Assembly (NCBI GenBank): GCA_002946415.1
Contig: NJPS01000010.1
Span: 682,001 to 746,000, forward strand
Source: Rutstroemia sp. NJR-2017a BVV2
Lineage: Eukaryota > Ascomycota > Leotiomycetes > Helotiales > Rutstroemiaceae
DNA: 64,000 nucleotides
Reading direction: 5' to 3'
Of this stretch, positions 11,062 through 23,400 are shown one piece after another. The position numbers and the translations under genes were made by a program. Each line of letters starts with the position of its first letter. The stretch's first letter is position 1. Under the pieces are notes generated by a model, which was not told the origin of the DNA, ran no database searches, and saw only the letters and a list, made by a program, of their open reading frames with translations.

Positions 11062-12657
11062 TTACTTCTTCTCCGGCACGAACAAATCAACGAACTCACT
11101 GACCGGCAGTCCGAAGAACTCCATACTCTTCGTTTTCGCCACGATCTCTTCGACCCTCTCCTCATTTAACCTCCTGCCCAAGTTCCTCCTCGCCTTCATC
11201 TCCACCTCCTCCAATGTCTCCCTCCTCCTCGCATGTCCCACGGGGAAATAGACCGCCACCTCCTCAAGCTCGCTCCCATCTTTCATCTGCACCTTGATCG
11301 CATTCGCCATACTGCGGAGTTCCGGGTTCTGATAATCTTTCGTGAATTCGGCATCTTCCTTCATCGAGATCTTATCCTTGAGTTCCTCTACACGAGGATC
11401 TTTCGTCCACGTGCTGTCATTGTTGAAATCTTTGGATTCAAGCTCGGAGCCTTTGAGGAGAATCATCGATACGATGTAGGGAATGGAGTGGTCGCGGTCG
11501 GAGGGGCTGTTGAGGGGGCCTTGTTTGTTCATGATGGCCATAGCGGGTTCCTGGGTGCGGATCTTGATGCTTTGGATATCGCTTGCGGAGAGTTTCTTCT
11601 CCTTCAACTCCTTAGCTACTGTGATGGCAGCTTCCACAGCTGTGACACCATGCGCTTCGATATTGCCGATCTTGAAAAGAACGTTTTCGATAACAAAGGT
11701 ACCGAATGGTCGGGGAAGTTGGAATTGATTTCCTTGGAATAGAACATCGTAGAAGCCAGATCGAGGAGCATCCAAGGCTGATTTCACACCGGCCATGCCT
11801 TTTTTCGCCATGAGAGCGAGGTGCACGGCTCGCATGCATGCATCACCTGCAGACCAGTTCTTACGGGAGCAGACATTGGGTGCTTGGCGGTAAGTGCGGA
11901 GAGGATGGCCATCGACCCAGGCGTGGGAGACTGCGGATTTGGCTTGGTCTTTAGTGAGACCCATGAGCTCGGAGACCACGGCAGTCGAAGCTACCTTCAC
12001 GAGGATGACTTCGTCAAGGCCAATTTTGTTGAATGCATTCTTGATCTGAATACAACCTTGGATTTCGTATGCTTTGATGAGCGCAACAAGGACGTGGCGC
12101 ATGGTGAGAACATGGTCTTCGTCAGATTTGGATAGAGCTACTCGAGTAAGGACATCTGCTGTGGCTAAAATGGCTCCGAGATTGTCTAAACAGAGATAAT
12201 TAGTAAACAATACAGATTTGAGGCTGATCCAGTGCATACTTGATGGATGGCCCCATTCTCGTCCAAGGAAAGCATCGTTGTGGTTCATATACTGGATCAT
12301 TGCTCCCATGTCAAAAGCTCCTTTGACCATGTCTAGTTGATAGTTTGTTCCTGGCACTTTGAAACCGTTCTCAATGATATCAGGAGTGGGGTAAGTTGGT
12401 CCTAGGAATAAGGCACACTCGGGGCTTGTGGAAACGCTCTCGAAAGCAGCTCCCATAGAATCAAGTAAGGCCGAAGTTGCGCGGTTCCACGCAGTAGGCG
12501 AGTTGACCTCATAGTCGTAGACATAGTCGACAGTCTTGGTGATGACTTCGTCATATTGCTTTCCGCCGTTCGCTCCCCTGGATTCGGTTGCTTTCTTAAG
12601 TCCGCCAGCGGACGTAGTGGCAGCGGAGGCCGAGGTCTGGAGCTCTGTCATCTTCAT
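11062..12657 (-). CDS. 2-methylcitrate dehydratase (MmgE/PrpD family)
   Basis: Two exons (12240-12657 and 11062-12185, reading leftward). The start at 12657 (MKMTELQ) is the first ATG; a second ATG two codons on could serve equally. Family hallmarks include PGTNYQLDMVKGAFDMGAMI, NHNDAFLGREWGHPS|NNLGAILATAD across the intron, and TYRQAPNVCSRKNWSAGDAC, all close to bacterial and fungal PrpD. The enzyme dehydrates 2-methylcitrate in the methylcitrate cycle, which removes propionyl-CoA made from odd-chain fatty acids and some amino acids, normally in mitochondria; no clear targeting peptide is visible. The 54-nt intron (12186-12239) is a multiple of three without an in-frame stop, so an unspliced transcript would still encode a full protein with 18 extra residues. 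Confidence 0.86.
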   Translation of the reverse strand: MKMTELQTSASAATTSAGGLKKATESRGANGGKQYDEVITKTVDYVYDYEVNSPTAWNRATSALLDSMGAAFESVSTSPECALFLGPTYPTPDIIENGFKVPGTNYQLDMVKGAFDMGAMIQYMNHNDAFLGREWGHPSSMHWISLKSVLFTNYLCLDNLGAILATADVLTRVALSKSDEDHVLTMRHVLVALIKAYEIQGCIQIKNAFNKIGLDEVILVKVASTAVVSELMGLTKDQAKSAVSHAWVDGHPLRTYRQAPNVCSRKNWSAGDACMRAVHLALMAKKGMAGVKSALDAPRSGFYDVLFQGNQFQLPRPFGTFVIENVLFKIGNIEAHGVTAVEAAITVAKELKEKKLSASDIQSIKIRTQEPAMAIMNKQGPLNSPSDRDHSIPYIVSMILLKGSELESKDFNNDSTWTKDPRVEELKDKISMKEDAEFTKDYQNPELRSMANAIKVQMKDGSELEEVAVYFPVGHARRRETLEEVEMKARRNLGRRLNEERVEEIVAKTKSMEFFGLPVSEFVDLFVPEKK

Positions 12658-14295
12658 GATGGATGTTTGTGAATGAGGCAACAAGTAAAGAAAAGAAGGT
12701 ATTGAGAATGGATAAGGGAATAAAAGACTTGAAGAAGGAATAAGAGAGTTGAAAAAAATGGAAATTGTGGTGAATGGAGAGGAATGAATGATAGAAAAAT
12801 ATCCCCAAGCACGGAAGCCTCGATATATACATTACATTCTGAAAAAGAAATTCCTGGTCGGCTGCCTCACTTTGCTGAAACCATCTTTGGACCCATATAA
12901 TACTTGGCCCAATAAAGTCTTGTTGGTACTAGATCGTCAGAGTAGCAGCACGACGAGGTTGCGTAAAGAGATGTATTGTCCAAAGTTCGGCTGGGCCTTC
13001 AGGCCGTTCAGGCTAGTGTGTGAGGCACAAGCGACTTCTTACTGCGGCCAGATTTCATTCTTACCTATCAATTTGGGACATCTCTAACATCGAAGCAACA
13101 ATTCGAGCATGGTTGGAACGACTCATTCCCGAGAATCATCCCCAGAGGATATTTGGGCTGCACCGAGTGCAGACGTGGACGCGTTTCCGCTCCGCTAATG
13201 CACGTACAACTCTTTCGGAAAGTCGGAAACATCTACGTGCAGTGATCAGCCTTGCCAACAGTGATTCCAGAAGCGGCCACGCATTCTGCCCCCTGAAAAT
13301 CTACAACACAACCTGCATCAACACGGCATGATGTGGATGCTCACAACAAACTGTAAATGCTGATAATCCGAGGGGTACGAAAATCCAAGAGAGCTAGAAC
13401 GAGAAGTGAGGATTCTCCCAATTTCGCAGTCAGTAAACTTAGTATGATAGCGCAACTCTCGACCGAGTCTCTCTTAGCTCTTAGGCGCCGGCACGCAATA
13501 GATTCTGTGTGTTGAAAGGATGGCAAACATCATTTGAGCTACGACGGCCGTCGACAGATCAAAAATATTCGCTGTTGACCGTGGAATTGTTTTCGACGAA
13601 CAGTAGGTGTAGCAATGAGACCCTCTGGTTCAACACTATCGTGTAGCTGTTGCTTTGGTGGAGACAATCTTCAACATATCCGCGCTTCATAGTTCTATGT
13701 TCCTGCAGAAAGTGCGGAGTGAGGTCTCAGTTGGCAGGTTCGTGCCAGTATGCGACAGACCTACTTCGTACGCAGACTAGATACGATGAATGCATGATGT
13801 TCCAGTATCTCGCAAGGACGATGGACCAGACATAGATACAGTGTTCAAATGCTGGTGGTCTATCATTTGATTTGCTTGCTGGCTTGTACAGAGCAGCAAG
13901 ATGTGAAAACCCACTTCCTAAATGGGGCCCGAAACGGGCCTTCTGGTCGAGTAAAGATGGACACCGTCGCGTAGCCTCGTTCAGTATTTGCGCTGGAGAA
14001 TTGAGAATCATATCGGAACAACAGTTTAGGCGTTCCGTGGCTACAGTACGGGCGGGACCCTACCTATTTACCGACTTGGTAGCAAACGTCCTTCACCATT
14101 GAACCAATAGAAAGTGAGATATTTCAGATTCTTAACCAATATTCACCGTTTGATGGTCGCTCTTTCCTTTTGGAGTTTGGAATTTGGATTTTTACTTTGT
14201 TACCTACCTGCCTGCCTACCCTTCTGCCTCCAGTATTCACAAACCCTAACTGACCATGGAATCACAACCTTCAAAACCCCGCCAGGACAGTACTA
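12658..14295. other. Divergent intergenic region between the PrpD-family and chromodomain genes
   Basis: About 1.6 kb separate two divergent genes. A TATATAT run near 12825 is a possible TATA element for the leftward PrpD-family gene. A short GC-rich hairpin (GGCCCG-AAA-CGGGCC) lies at about 13925-13939. The CT-rich part before 14250 looks like the leader of the chromodomain gene. No coding sequence was recognised. Confidence 0.4.
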
Positions 14296-14315
14296 ATGGA
14301 CCGGCGCAACAGTGA
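14256..14315 (+). promoter_or_regulatory. Upstream ORF overlapping the chromodomain gene start
   Basis: An ATG at 14256 in a strong context (A at -3, G at +4) opens a 19-codon frame ending in TGA at 14313-14315. It overlaps the presumed main ATG (14296, C at -3) in another frame. Ribosomes using it would bypass the main start, so it should reduce translation unless leaky scanning or another transcript start is used. Confidence 0.5.
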
Positions 14316-17300
14316 TTGCGCAGCAGAATCTAGCACCAGTGCACGACGGCCCTCTCGATCAAGAAATCTGAAGCGCAAATCTCACGCCAGCTCACCACTC
14401 ACATCATCACCGCGTTTAACAGAGTCTCACAAAAAGAAGACGAGGAGAGAGAGGAAATCTACACACGACACCGAAGTCTACTATTCTGTGAGGGAGATCA
14501 TAGGCGAACGCAAAGAAGGCAAACGCACGCAATTCTTGATAGACTGGGAAAACAATCCTTTAACGGGGGAGACCTACGAGCCGACCTGGGTATACTTCGA
14601 CCACAGTCCGAAGGTGAACTTACGCTGACTTTGGAATGTGCACAGGAACCGTATGAGAACGTCACTAAGGCTGCGATTGCGGAATGGAGGGATAGAGAGC
14701 GCGCGCGACAAGATCTAAAGTCGAGGTCATCTGCACCCAGTATATCGGAAGAAGACAGCGAACCTATCCTCCCAGCAAATCGACGGCTACCTCTTCAACT
14801 GAGAGGTGAAAGAGCAACACAACGGACAGAGAAGCATGGGACAGCGGAGAACAAACAGCTAAGCAGCCTTTCCGAGACTGGAAATCATCACGGCGACGAC
14901 GGCGAACTCAAAGTTCAGGAAATCAAAGATTCGTACGAGGACGAAGATTCCGAGCTATATGGTAATCTTAGTGTCTTGGTACCCATCAAAAAGGACTTCA
15001 ATCCGGACGAGTACATACCGGTGCGATCGTCCCAGTTGTCTGATTTCTGTCACCCGTTGTCACAGTCTTCCCATTTATCCCAGTATCAAGATCAGTCAAA
15101 GCCTCAAAAAGCTGCCGCAGCACGTATCAGAAAGCCTTTCATTTGGGACGAAGACATCGTTCCTGATTCCCAATATCTTTCTGGCTCTGCATCTCATGAG
15201 CTTTCTGCCCTATTGATTTCTTCAGGTAATAGTCGTGCAGCTATTTCCAGTCCAGCCCGTACCGAACAGGTCCATTCGGCGCAAACCGAGCGTTCGGACC
15301 GAGATCCGGTCAAGGGTTCCCGTAGAACTAGTAAATCACCACCCACAACATCAACAACCGAAGCCGCATCATGTTCTCAATTATCCAACACTAGAACATC
15401 CCAAGAACAGCGCGCCAATCTCGGTCACAGTGCGCATCAAGCCATAAACGCAGACAACTCATCAAGTCTTGATAGTCTATCAAATAATTCAAACCCTCCA
15501 ATCAACCTTACCTCGGCTCCGGTTTCAGTAGCCCCACGTGTTTCTAAGCACCTAACACGCGAAAACGTCAAGCATACAACGACGAGTAGCAGAGAGCAAC
15601 AAAGACAACCAGCGTCAGAGTTCTCCCTCATCTCAGAACAAACCTCGCAGCCAACTATCCCGCATTCTTCCTCGATACCAGCTCAATCGCAGAGTCAAGG
15701 TCCGCTGCAGCCATCAGCTTCATTAGAGATACCGGACTCCTTTGCCGAGGAAGGCCATCAAGATTCCTCTCGTCCTGTGACATCAAGGTAAATACCAGCT
15801 CATTCTCCGCATAAATTCTACGAAGCTTACCAAATAACGTAGATCTGAGGCCGTCACCACTCTGAACAAGGGTTTGACGTTCATTTCCTCGCCGCCTGTA
15901 AGAAAGTCACAATCAGAAATCCTGACTGATTCGCAGCGCTCTCAATCTGAACCTGTAGGCACAAATATTCACTCAAGCTCAGAAGGCGCCTGGCAAGGTG
16001 CCCAATTGGTTTCCCAATTATCTATTCCACACACCCAAGAGCTTCTCCTTGAGCGCCCATCATCACAGCATTCATTCTCGGAACCACTTGTACAAGTTTA
16101 CAAGACTCAAAGCTCACAACGTACCCATTCAGGATCAATACAAGATTGTCGATCTGCAGCCATTGAAATAGTCCAAAAAAACTCATCTCCAATCGTTGCC
16201 AGTATAGAAAAGGAAGAAAGCCTTGGTGGAGCGCAGCCCCAGGTCCAAGAAATAGTAAGTTCAGAGGACGTTACAAAAGCTGCCTGGTCTAGCAGCAACC
16301 CATTGCCACCTAGACCATCTCCTATCTCTGTCAATATGGAGAGGATCACCTCAGTTTCCCGTGCTACTAGCTCAAGGTCGCCATCCTCTGTTCCCTCACG
16401 GATAGAACCATCCTCGGCTCACACGGACCGGCTATTACCTCTGCGTGATCACGCCCATGACATCGCGAGATCACAGAATATGTCTCTACCGAGAGTCTCA
16501 ATTGAACCAAGACCTAGTTCGACTCCGGATTATTTGACGGTACGACAACTGGGGCAGAACGAGTTCATCATCCCACTTCCAATGATGGGTCCCGTGCGCG
16601 ATGTTTATGACACAACAATTAAAAACATGAAAGAACAGATATTCAAGTTCCTTCGTAATTCTCCTGCTGACCCGGAAGTGGTCTCTATGATGGATACAAT
16701 GCTCGAAGAGTTGAAACTACTGTGCGATCATCAGGACTTGGTTGTTGAAGAATCTTCGACTCAAAATCTGGATGACAATGCACAGGCGAGGTATGCTGTG
16801 ACTATCAGTACCAAGTTCCTCTTTATACGGCAGTTCTTAGATGCTCTTCGAACGTCGAAATCCCATGTGGTTATATTTGCACGGGACCCAATTCTGCCAA
16901 TACTCGAAGCGCTATTTCGGTCCCAGGATTACAGCTACGACCGCCCCGATGTACCAGGGAATTCCAACGTATCTAAGGACACGATGCAGGTAACTTTACT
17001 TCCTACTTGGATCGATCTTCGGGATTGTATTGTAGCTCCGGCTTCAGTTGTGGTAGCTTTTGATTCGTCGTCACAAGGAGAAGAGGAATACTATCACATC
17101 TTACCGTATAATCCTCGAAATCCAACGAAACGCGCTCCGCTACTGTCGCTAGTAACAACAAATTCAATTGAGCATTTGGAGTTGTGTATTCCTACGACAT
17201 TGGACTCTACAGAGCGCAAAGAGCGTTTGGTAGAATATGTTGCTCAAACTAGGAAATCAGTTGGCAAATTAGATATGTCCATCTATCCAAATCCTGAGCA

Positions 17301-18438
17301 GGCGGCAAAAGGAGCAGCGGAATATGTAGTCAACGATTCTCCAGATGCTATTTGGCCATTAATGCCCATGCCTGACATCCCTCTTGGACTACTCCAGGAT
17401 GGGCGAAATATCCTCTCGAGCGAATCAATTGCAGAACCGTTTTTCTCACCACAAGGAGAGGCAAAAACTGGCTTCAAACGGCCATCTGTAAGTCCTCATG
17501 GTAATTACTATAGAGCTACTTTACTGACATGATTGGAGAATTTTGATGTTCAGGAACAGGAGACCTCGATGAAACGTCAACGAATTACACCCACAAGGCA
17601 ACCCAATGACCCGATGTTGAATATGACGGCTACTGGCTTTCAAGAACATATAAGAAACTTGGAGCTCCGATGCCAGGATTACGAGACCAGCTTGAAACGA
17701 ATCCAGCCACAATATCAACGAGTTTTGAGCGAACAAACAAAATTCAAGCGCGAAAGAGACGAATTGGCAAAACGCGTGGAAGATTACAACAACAAGTCAG
17801 AACGACAAACCGAAGTGACCAGTAAACTCCGAGAGGAAAATGCCAAGTTGAAAACCGAACTTGCTGCTTCGCGCGAAGCACTCGCAAACTCCTCTAATCC
17901 TGACGTCAAAGAGCTTCAAGCGGCAAAGAATGAAATAGCTGCCGCTCAAGCAGAAATCGAGCGTTTGAAAAAATCCCGCACAAGCATGGAAAAGCAGCTC
18001 GAATACGCCACAAACATGTACCAGCAGAGTTCCTCCGAAGTCCTCGAGCTACGCAACGCACTCACCTCCAGCCAAGCAGAAGCGGAATCCCTGCGCTCCG
18101 TGGCATCGTCCAATCGTCTGCAGATCCAGAAACTCAATCACGATTCCATGCTCCAGCAACTAACTGAGCAGATTGATGAACTAAGGAGAGAAATGGCGGA
18201 GAAAGATAGAATGCAAGAGAAAACTAATGAGAAGCTGGAAGCGCTACTGAATGGGAGGAGAACTACGAGGGGGACGTCGGTGCCGAGGAGTCCGCGCATG
18301 GGCATGCAGAATATGAGTCCGAGACCAAGGGTCCTGGGAAGTATGGGGCCGTCGAGCAGAGGGGGCAGTCCGGCGCCGGGGATGGGGGTTTTTGGTGGGG
18401 AGCTTGGGGTGGGGAGGTTTGGGGCGCATTTGCAGTAG
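14296..18438 (+). CDS. Chromodomain and HDA2/3-domain heterochromatin protein (CDP-2-like)
   Basis: Four exons (14296-14589, 14646-15787, 15843-17487, 17554-18438) give 1,321 residues. A basic N-terminus leads into a chromodomain at about 61-112 (VYYSVREIIGERKEGKRTQF ... WENNPLTGETYEPTW|EPYENV), split by intron 1 and carrying the aromatic residues expected for binding methylated histone tails. Residues 115-700 are Ser/Gln/Pro-rich and probably disordered. About 710-960 matches the class II histone deacetylase complex subunit 2/3 domain. About 1055-1255 is a long coiled coil, followed by a Gly/Arg/Met-rich tail. The architecture suggests an HDA1-type deacetylase complex subunit in heterochromatin silencing, comparable to Neurospora CDP-2 of the HCHC complex; that orthology is inferred. 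Confidence 0.8.
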
Positions 18439-20462
18439 GGTGGGACGTGATGGATGGATAATGTAGTCTATCTTGACTGTGTATAGAGTATTCTGCTGGT
18501 GCGAAGGGAGAACTATGAAGTGGATAGATCTGGTTTTGATTTTGAGAATACGAGAGCGGTTGCATATGGCGTTTATAGGGATCATGGAGGAGTGGACGGG
18601 CCGATAGTCAGTTCTTTACTTTGTTGATGAGGAGATAGATGGATATGCTGCTATGTCGTACGACAGATGATGCTGCATGGATGGATGGAGATGTTTCAAG
18701 CGGTTATCTAATCTTGCGAGGACAGAATTGGGTGGGCTTTCTGCTGCGAATGGGGACAGTGAGTCGTGCATAGCATAGGGTAGTTGCATACAGTAGCTGA
18801 TGAGTGCGTTGGAAGATGAATATATTGGCAATGATCTGAATTTGATTCTGGGGCTTCCTCGTGTCTCGAGACGCATGATGAATAGATGTCAAGTCGCCCA
18901 TCCTTCTCCTCCTGCTTTTCCTTCTCCAATTCATCCCCTCTCCAAATCAGACATCGCCGTCGCGCTATCAAAGTCCACCCTGCCTATCACCTCCTCTCTT
19001 ACCCTACTGCACCCATTCATTGTACTACTCAAGTCTACCTATATCCATTCGTTCAATCCAATCATATAGCAAATACTGAAATGTTGCACATCTCCAAACT
19101 ATTGAATAAAAAGCTCTCCAATGTACCACACTTCACCAATTCACCCCCTTCCCAAATCCGGCATCGCCGTCGCGCTTTCAACGTTTATCCGTTCATCCTC
19201 GTCGCCGCTTACCACAAAAAGTGCGTTTATCAGTTCACCAATCCAGCTTTTTCCGCATTGAGAACAGAAATGAGGAATGTTGCACATCTTCACAAACTAT
19301 TGAATCACCAACCAAACATTTACAGCTCATCAAGTTCACCGGTTCATTCAATTGTACATATCCGAGCCACTGTACAAACCAAACCCTTCCTCGTGTCTCC
19401 CTCCTAACTTATATCAGTTCATCAATTCAGCGTTTTCCGGATTGAGAGCAGAGAATGTAAATGTTGCACATCTTCACAAACTATTGAATCACCAACCAAA
19501 CATTTACAGCTCATCTCGCTGGTTCCATGCAATCATACATACCCGAGCAAATGCCCGGACCAATCCTCCATATATATCTCCCTACCAAACTTTCACCCAA
19601 CATGGCTCTCATCCTCCCTCATTCTAGAACTCCACCTTATCAGTTTAACAATAATCCAGTCTTTTCCCGATAGAACACAGGAATGCGAAATGTTGCATAT
19701 CTCACAGACTATCGATTTCTAAATATGTAACTTCATCAGTTCATCCGTTCTCAGAGAGGAATGAGTAAGCGGCAAGTTTCTGGATAGGCTCGTATTCTTA
19801 CATAGTACGAATGCTTGGCCAAGGCCTTGGGTTACTTAAAGGAAATCGAGGAGGAATCTAGACTTGGAAAACAGCCAGTAGAATGGAAAAGATATTGCAT
19901 AGAAAGCAAGAAATACACACAAGACATCACAAAGTCGACATCAAAAACCTATGCTAAAATTATATTTCTGCAAACGAATCTATTCACAAGCTCACTATAG
20001 CTATCTACGCGTCTTCTTTGGGCTCATGTATGTGTTTCCCTTCCTACCATAACCGAAGTCACCGCTTCATCCATCCATCCATCTATCAATTATCATTCAT
20101 GTACGCCCAATTTTTTCCATCCATCCCATCCCATCCCATCTCTCTTAAAATCAAACTTCCATGAGCAAAAGTATATCCCCCATTCTCTTTGCGCCGCTTA
20201 TAAACGCCATCCTATCCATTGATGGCCGGTGCGGTGAGCTTCTTGCAACGAGCAAGTGGTTCGCTCACGAGAAGAAACTATCTCTTATGATTCCTGTGTA
20301 TGAAAGATCCTGGGGTATGTGTAATGTAGTAGAACGCCGACGCCAAACTGAAACTAGGAAATATGTGTATGGTTTGAAGGGTTTGCAAAAGAGTTTTGTC
20401 CCCGATGCTAGAACGCCGGTCTGCGAGATATTCGGGGTGTATAAGTGAGAATTATGTAAGCG
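18439..20462. other. Intergenic region between convergent genes, low complexity and repeats
   Basis: About 2 kb lie between the 3' ends of the chromodomain gene and the SUMO-protease gene. It holds the degenerate tandem repeat described separately, and CCAT/CCCAT microsatellites at about 20070-20145. Short frames are repetitive or lack similarity, so no gene is called. Confidence 0.5.
19075..19720. repeat. Degenerate tandem repeat, four diverged copies, period about 180-230 bp
   Basis: The core AATGTTGCACATCTTCACAA, with CTATTGAATCACCAACCAAA just after it, occurs nearly identically at about 19278 and 19457. More diverged forms occur at about 19080 and 19687. Each copy is preceded by a TTTTCCG(C/G)ATTGAGA-type or related segment and followed by a CAATCATACATA/CGAGCAA-like segment. 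Spacings are about 195, 183 and 229 nt. No coding sense was found. It may be a local satellite or the relic of repeated duplication. Confidence 0.6.
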
Positions 20463-23400
20463 TCAATGTCCATGTCTTTGTCTCTTGATCATCGCGTCTT
20501 CTGCAGCATCTCTGCTCTCAAATTTCTTCGTTATCAGATACCCCTGGTGATTAGGGATGTCTTTGGAAGAACGCTCCTTACGAGGAGAAGTCAAATCCAC
20601 AGAGGCTTGATCATGAATTCGCTCGCGCTGAGGAGGAGCTTGCTTTCTTTTGTTGTATGAAACTACAGATTCGCTATGGGCGCGAGGTTGCTTGCTCTTG
20701 GATGACACAGGGGATGAGTTTGGCAAAAGTGAGACATCAGGAAAGTCCCTATCAAGAAGCATCACATCAGGCTCATCTTCTGTTAAATCCACGGGGTGTG
20801 CCGATGCAGCCTTGCGAGGAATTGATTTGGCCTCTATTACAAGCCCACCTGCGTCATCAGCATTAGAAGTGTGTTTTTCTGCATAATCGTCATCGTCAGA
20901 CATAGGGCTCGGACTTTTCAGCTGAGACGCCGATCGCCATGAGTCTCTGGGGGGGGATCTTCCTCTGCTGGAACTAGAAGCATCCTGATATTGTGATGCT
21001 CGAGTTCCGAAGCGTACATCGGTCTTTTCAGGAAGAATGGCTGAACTCTGATCTATATCACGGGCAGAAGAATATCTAACTGGATCTTCTTCTGGGGTGG
21101 TGTTTTCGATAACTATATTTTTGGCAAAAGGATTTAGATTTCTAGCAAAACTGGTGAGCCCACTTAAGATGCTCTGCGTAGTCGTAGGCGTGTCCGTCTC
21201 CGTGCCATCACTAGCAATATCAATGGCTGATTGTCGATTCAGATCTGCTGTGCGCGTGGCCAGGGAAACTGCCTGTGAGTTCAGAGATTTATTTGCATGC
21301 CCATCGTCGCCATGGTTTTCTACAGCCTGTTCTTCCTGTGAATCGGGAATCTCGAGCCTTCCAAAGGATTTTGTAGGGCGATGTCTCCTGACTACCGGCG
21401 CAGGCGAAGTTGCTTTAGACGAGACATGTTGCTTTAGAAATGGGTCTTCAATTGGTACTGACGCTGGGCGCTGAATGACGGTGGAGATTGAATCATTGTG
21501 TTCATATCGCACTTGATCCTGACTATCATCGAGATTGATGACTTCCGGCAAGTTTTTGGGAATCTGCGGCGCCGGTGATGGAGGGGCTAGAGTCTGCGCC
21601 GAGGATGTTGGAGCATTTTCGTTGCTCGATAGCTCGACAGCTGGAGGAGTTCGAGTACTTTTAGAAGGAGGATTTGAAGACTCGATGATAGTCTTGTCCT
21701 TTGTTGGCTCTTTCTTTGCTTTTATTTTCGCCTGTTTTGACTTGCGAGCTTCTTCAGCCTTCCGAACCTCTTCCTGGAGATCAAAAACAATATCCCGAAT
21801 TTTAGCACGTAGCTTTGAAGGATTGGTGTTGTAAGCCTCGTTATCGTACTTGCTCTGCATAATATCTTCAATGAAAGCATCTGGACGCGCAAAGAATTCT
21901 TCCATGTAGCCAAGGAGAAAAACACCACAATCACAATAGTTGTTTTGCGTGGCGATGTTTTTTGCAGTCATTCCCAGAGATTTTGGAGGAGTAACGGACA
22001 CGCCGGTTCTCGTGTTGATCTCTCTGACTATGTAGTCTCTTAAATTGCGACATGTTGCACTATGTGCCATACCGAGAGAATCGAAGGTGATGATTCTAGG
22101 CTCTTTGGGGTCATACACACGAGGCGGATGGGAGATTTTCTTTCGCCCTTTCGTCACAGGCGTTTTCAGCTCTCCGGCCGAGGAGTGTGGACGCAAATTA
22201 TCGGGTGGTGATACTGCAGATATGTCGATACCATGTCTAGAATCCCCTTCAGGAAGTTCGGCTGGCAGCCCGTGATTGCGAGGGAAAGTGTCACTCGGTG
22301 AATTTTCTTCGTTCTTTTGCTCATCCATCCCCGCAGTTGAACCAGTCTCTTGTAACGACAACTGGCTGATGCCTCCGCCAACATCATTATCGACATTTAG
22401 AACCGCAGAAGGTTTTGGAGACGGTGAAATTAGAATTTGTTCACTGGGGATCGCCGTTTGTTCCTTAATACTTGTTGCAGACTCCTCTAAAGATTGCGTA
22501 GGTGATTTTGCCTCGGACTCGAGGAGTCTTGACGCGTTGCAGATAATGGCTACATACCAATGCGTATGTTCATTGACAGGAACGATAATATAGTCATAAG
22601 AAGGAAGATCAACCTTTGCGGTCCATCTCTGAACGGCTTCGTAATTAATGCCTCTGTTACCCTTCGCAGTATTAGTCAAGCTTGCGTAAAAGAAAGTATT
22701 GTGGACATAAACTCGATTGGCCAGATTGGTGTGATGTTGCTCCAACCAATATAGATAGAACATGATGAGATTATCATTGAGGAATTCTCCCTCATCGAGT
22801 CTCTCAATATCTTGTTTATCCACTGTTGCTGTCTTTTTTCCTGTAGCTGGATAGATGATCGATTTCAGCCAATTTTTGTCCCAACCTGGATGTGTGCGCG
22901 TCCAGCGCTCCGGGCTTGGAGTTCTTGGCTTTGGTGGTTCCCGAGATATCTTTGGCCTATCCGCACTACGCAACGACGCTCGAGTTTTGCCGGTAACTTC
23001 TTCTTGTCCATAAAACTTCCCAGGGGTAATTGCAGCGGAAGTTCCCTGCACTTGTACATCGTCGTCTTCCAGGAGGTCAGATTTGTGGTCTGATTTCATT
23101 GCATTTCGGAGCTTCAATTTCTTCGACTCCCTTTGAAGATCGGCATAACCATCATTTTCGAACTTCCGAGATCTGCCTCGTCTCTCCACATTCGACTCCA
23201 ATAATCGAATATCATCAGGCAACTCTTTTTGAGGTTTCGTAGACCGAGCCGCTTGCTTGTCGATGTGCTCTTGAACTTTCCTCCGCACATTTGCCATTGT
23301 TTTATCCATTTGTGACGCCTCTAAATTCAGGAGCTGGATCGCCGTGCTCCCCACTGCCTTTCCCAGGATATTGCTAAGGCTCGAAGACGCCTCTTCCGTA

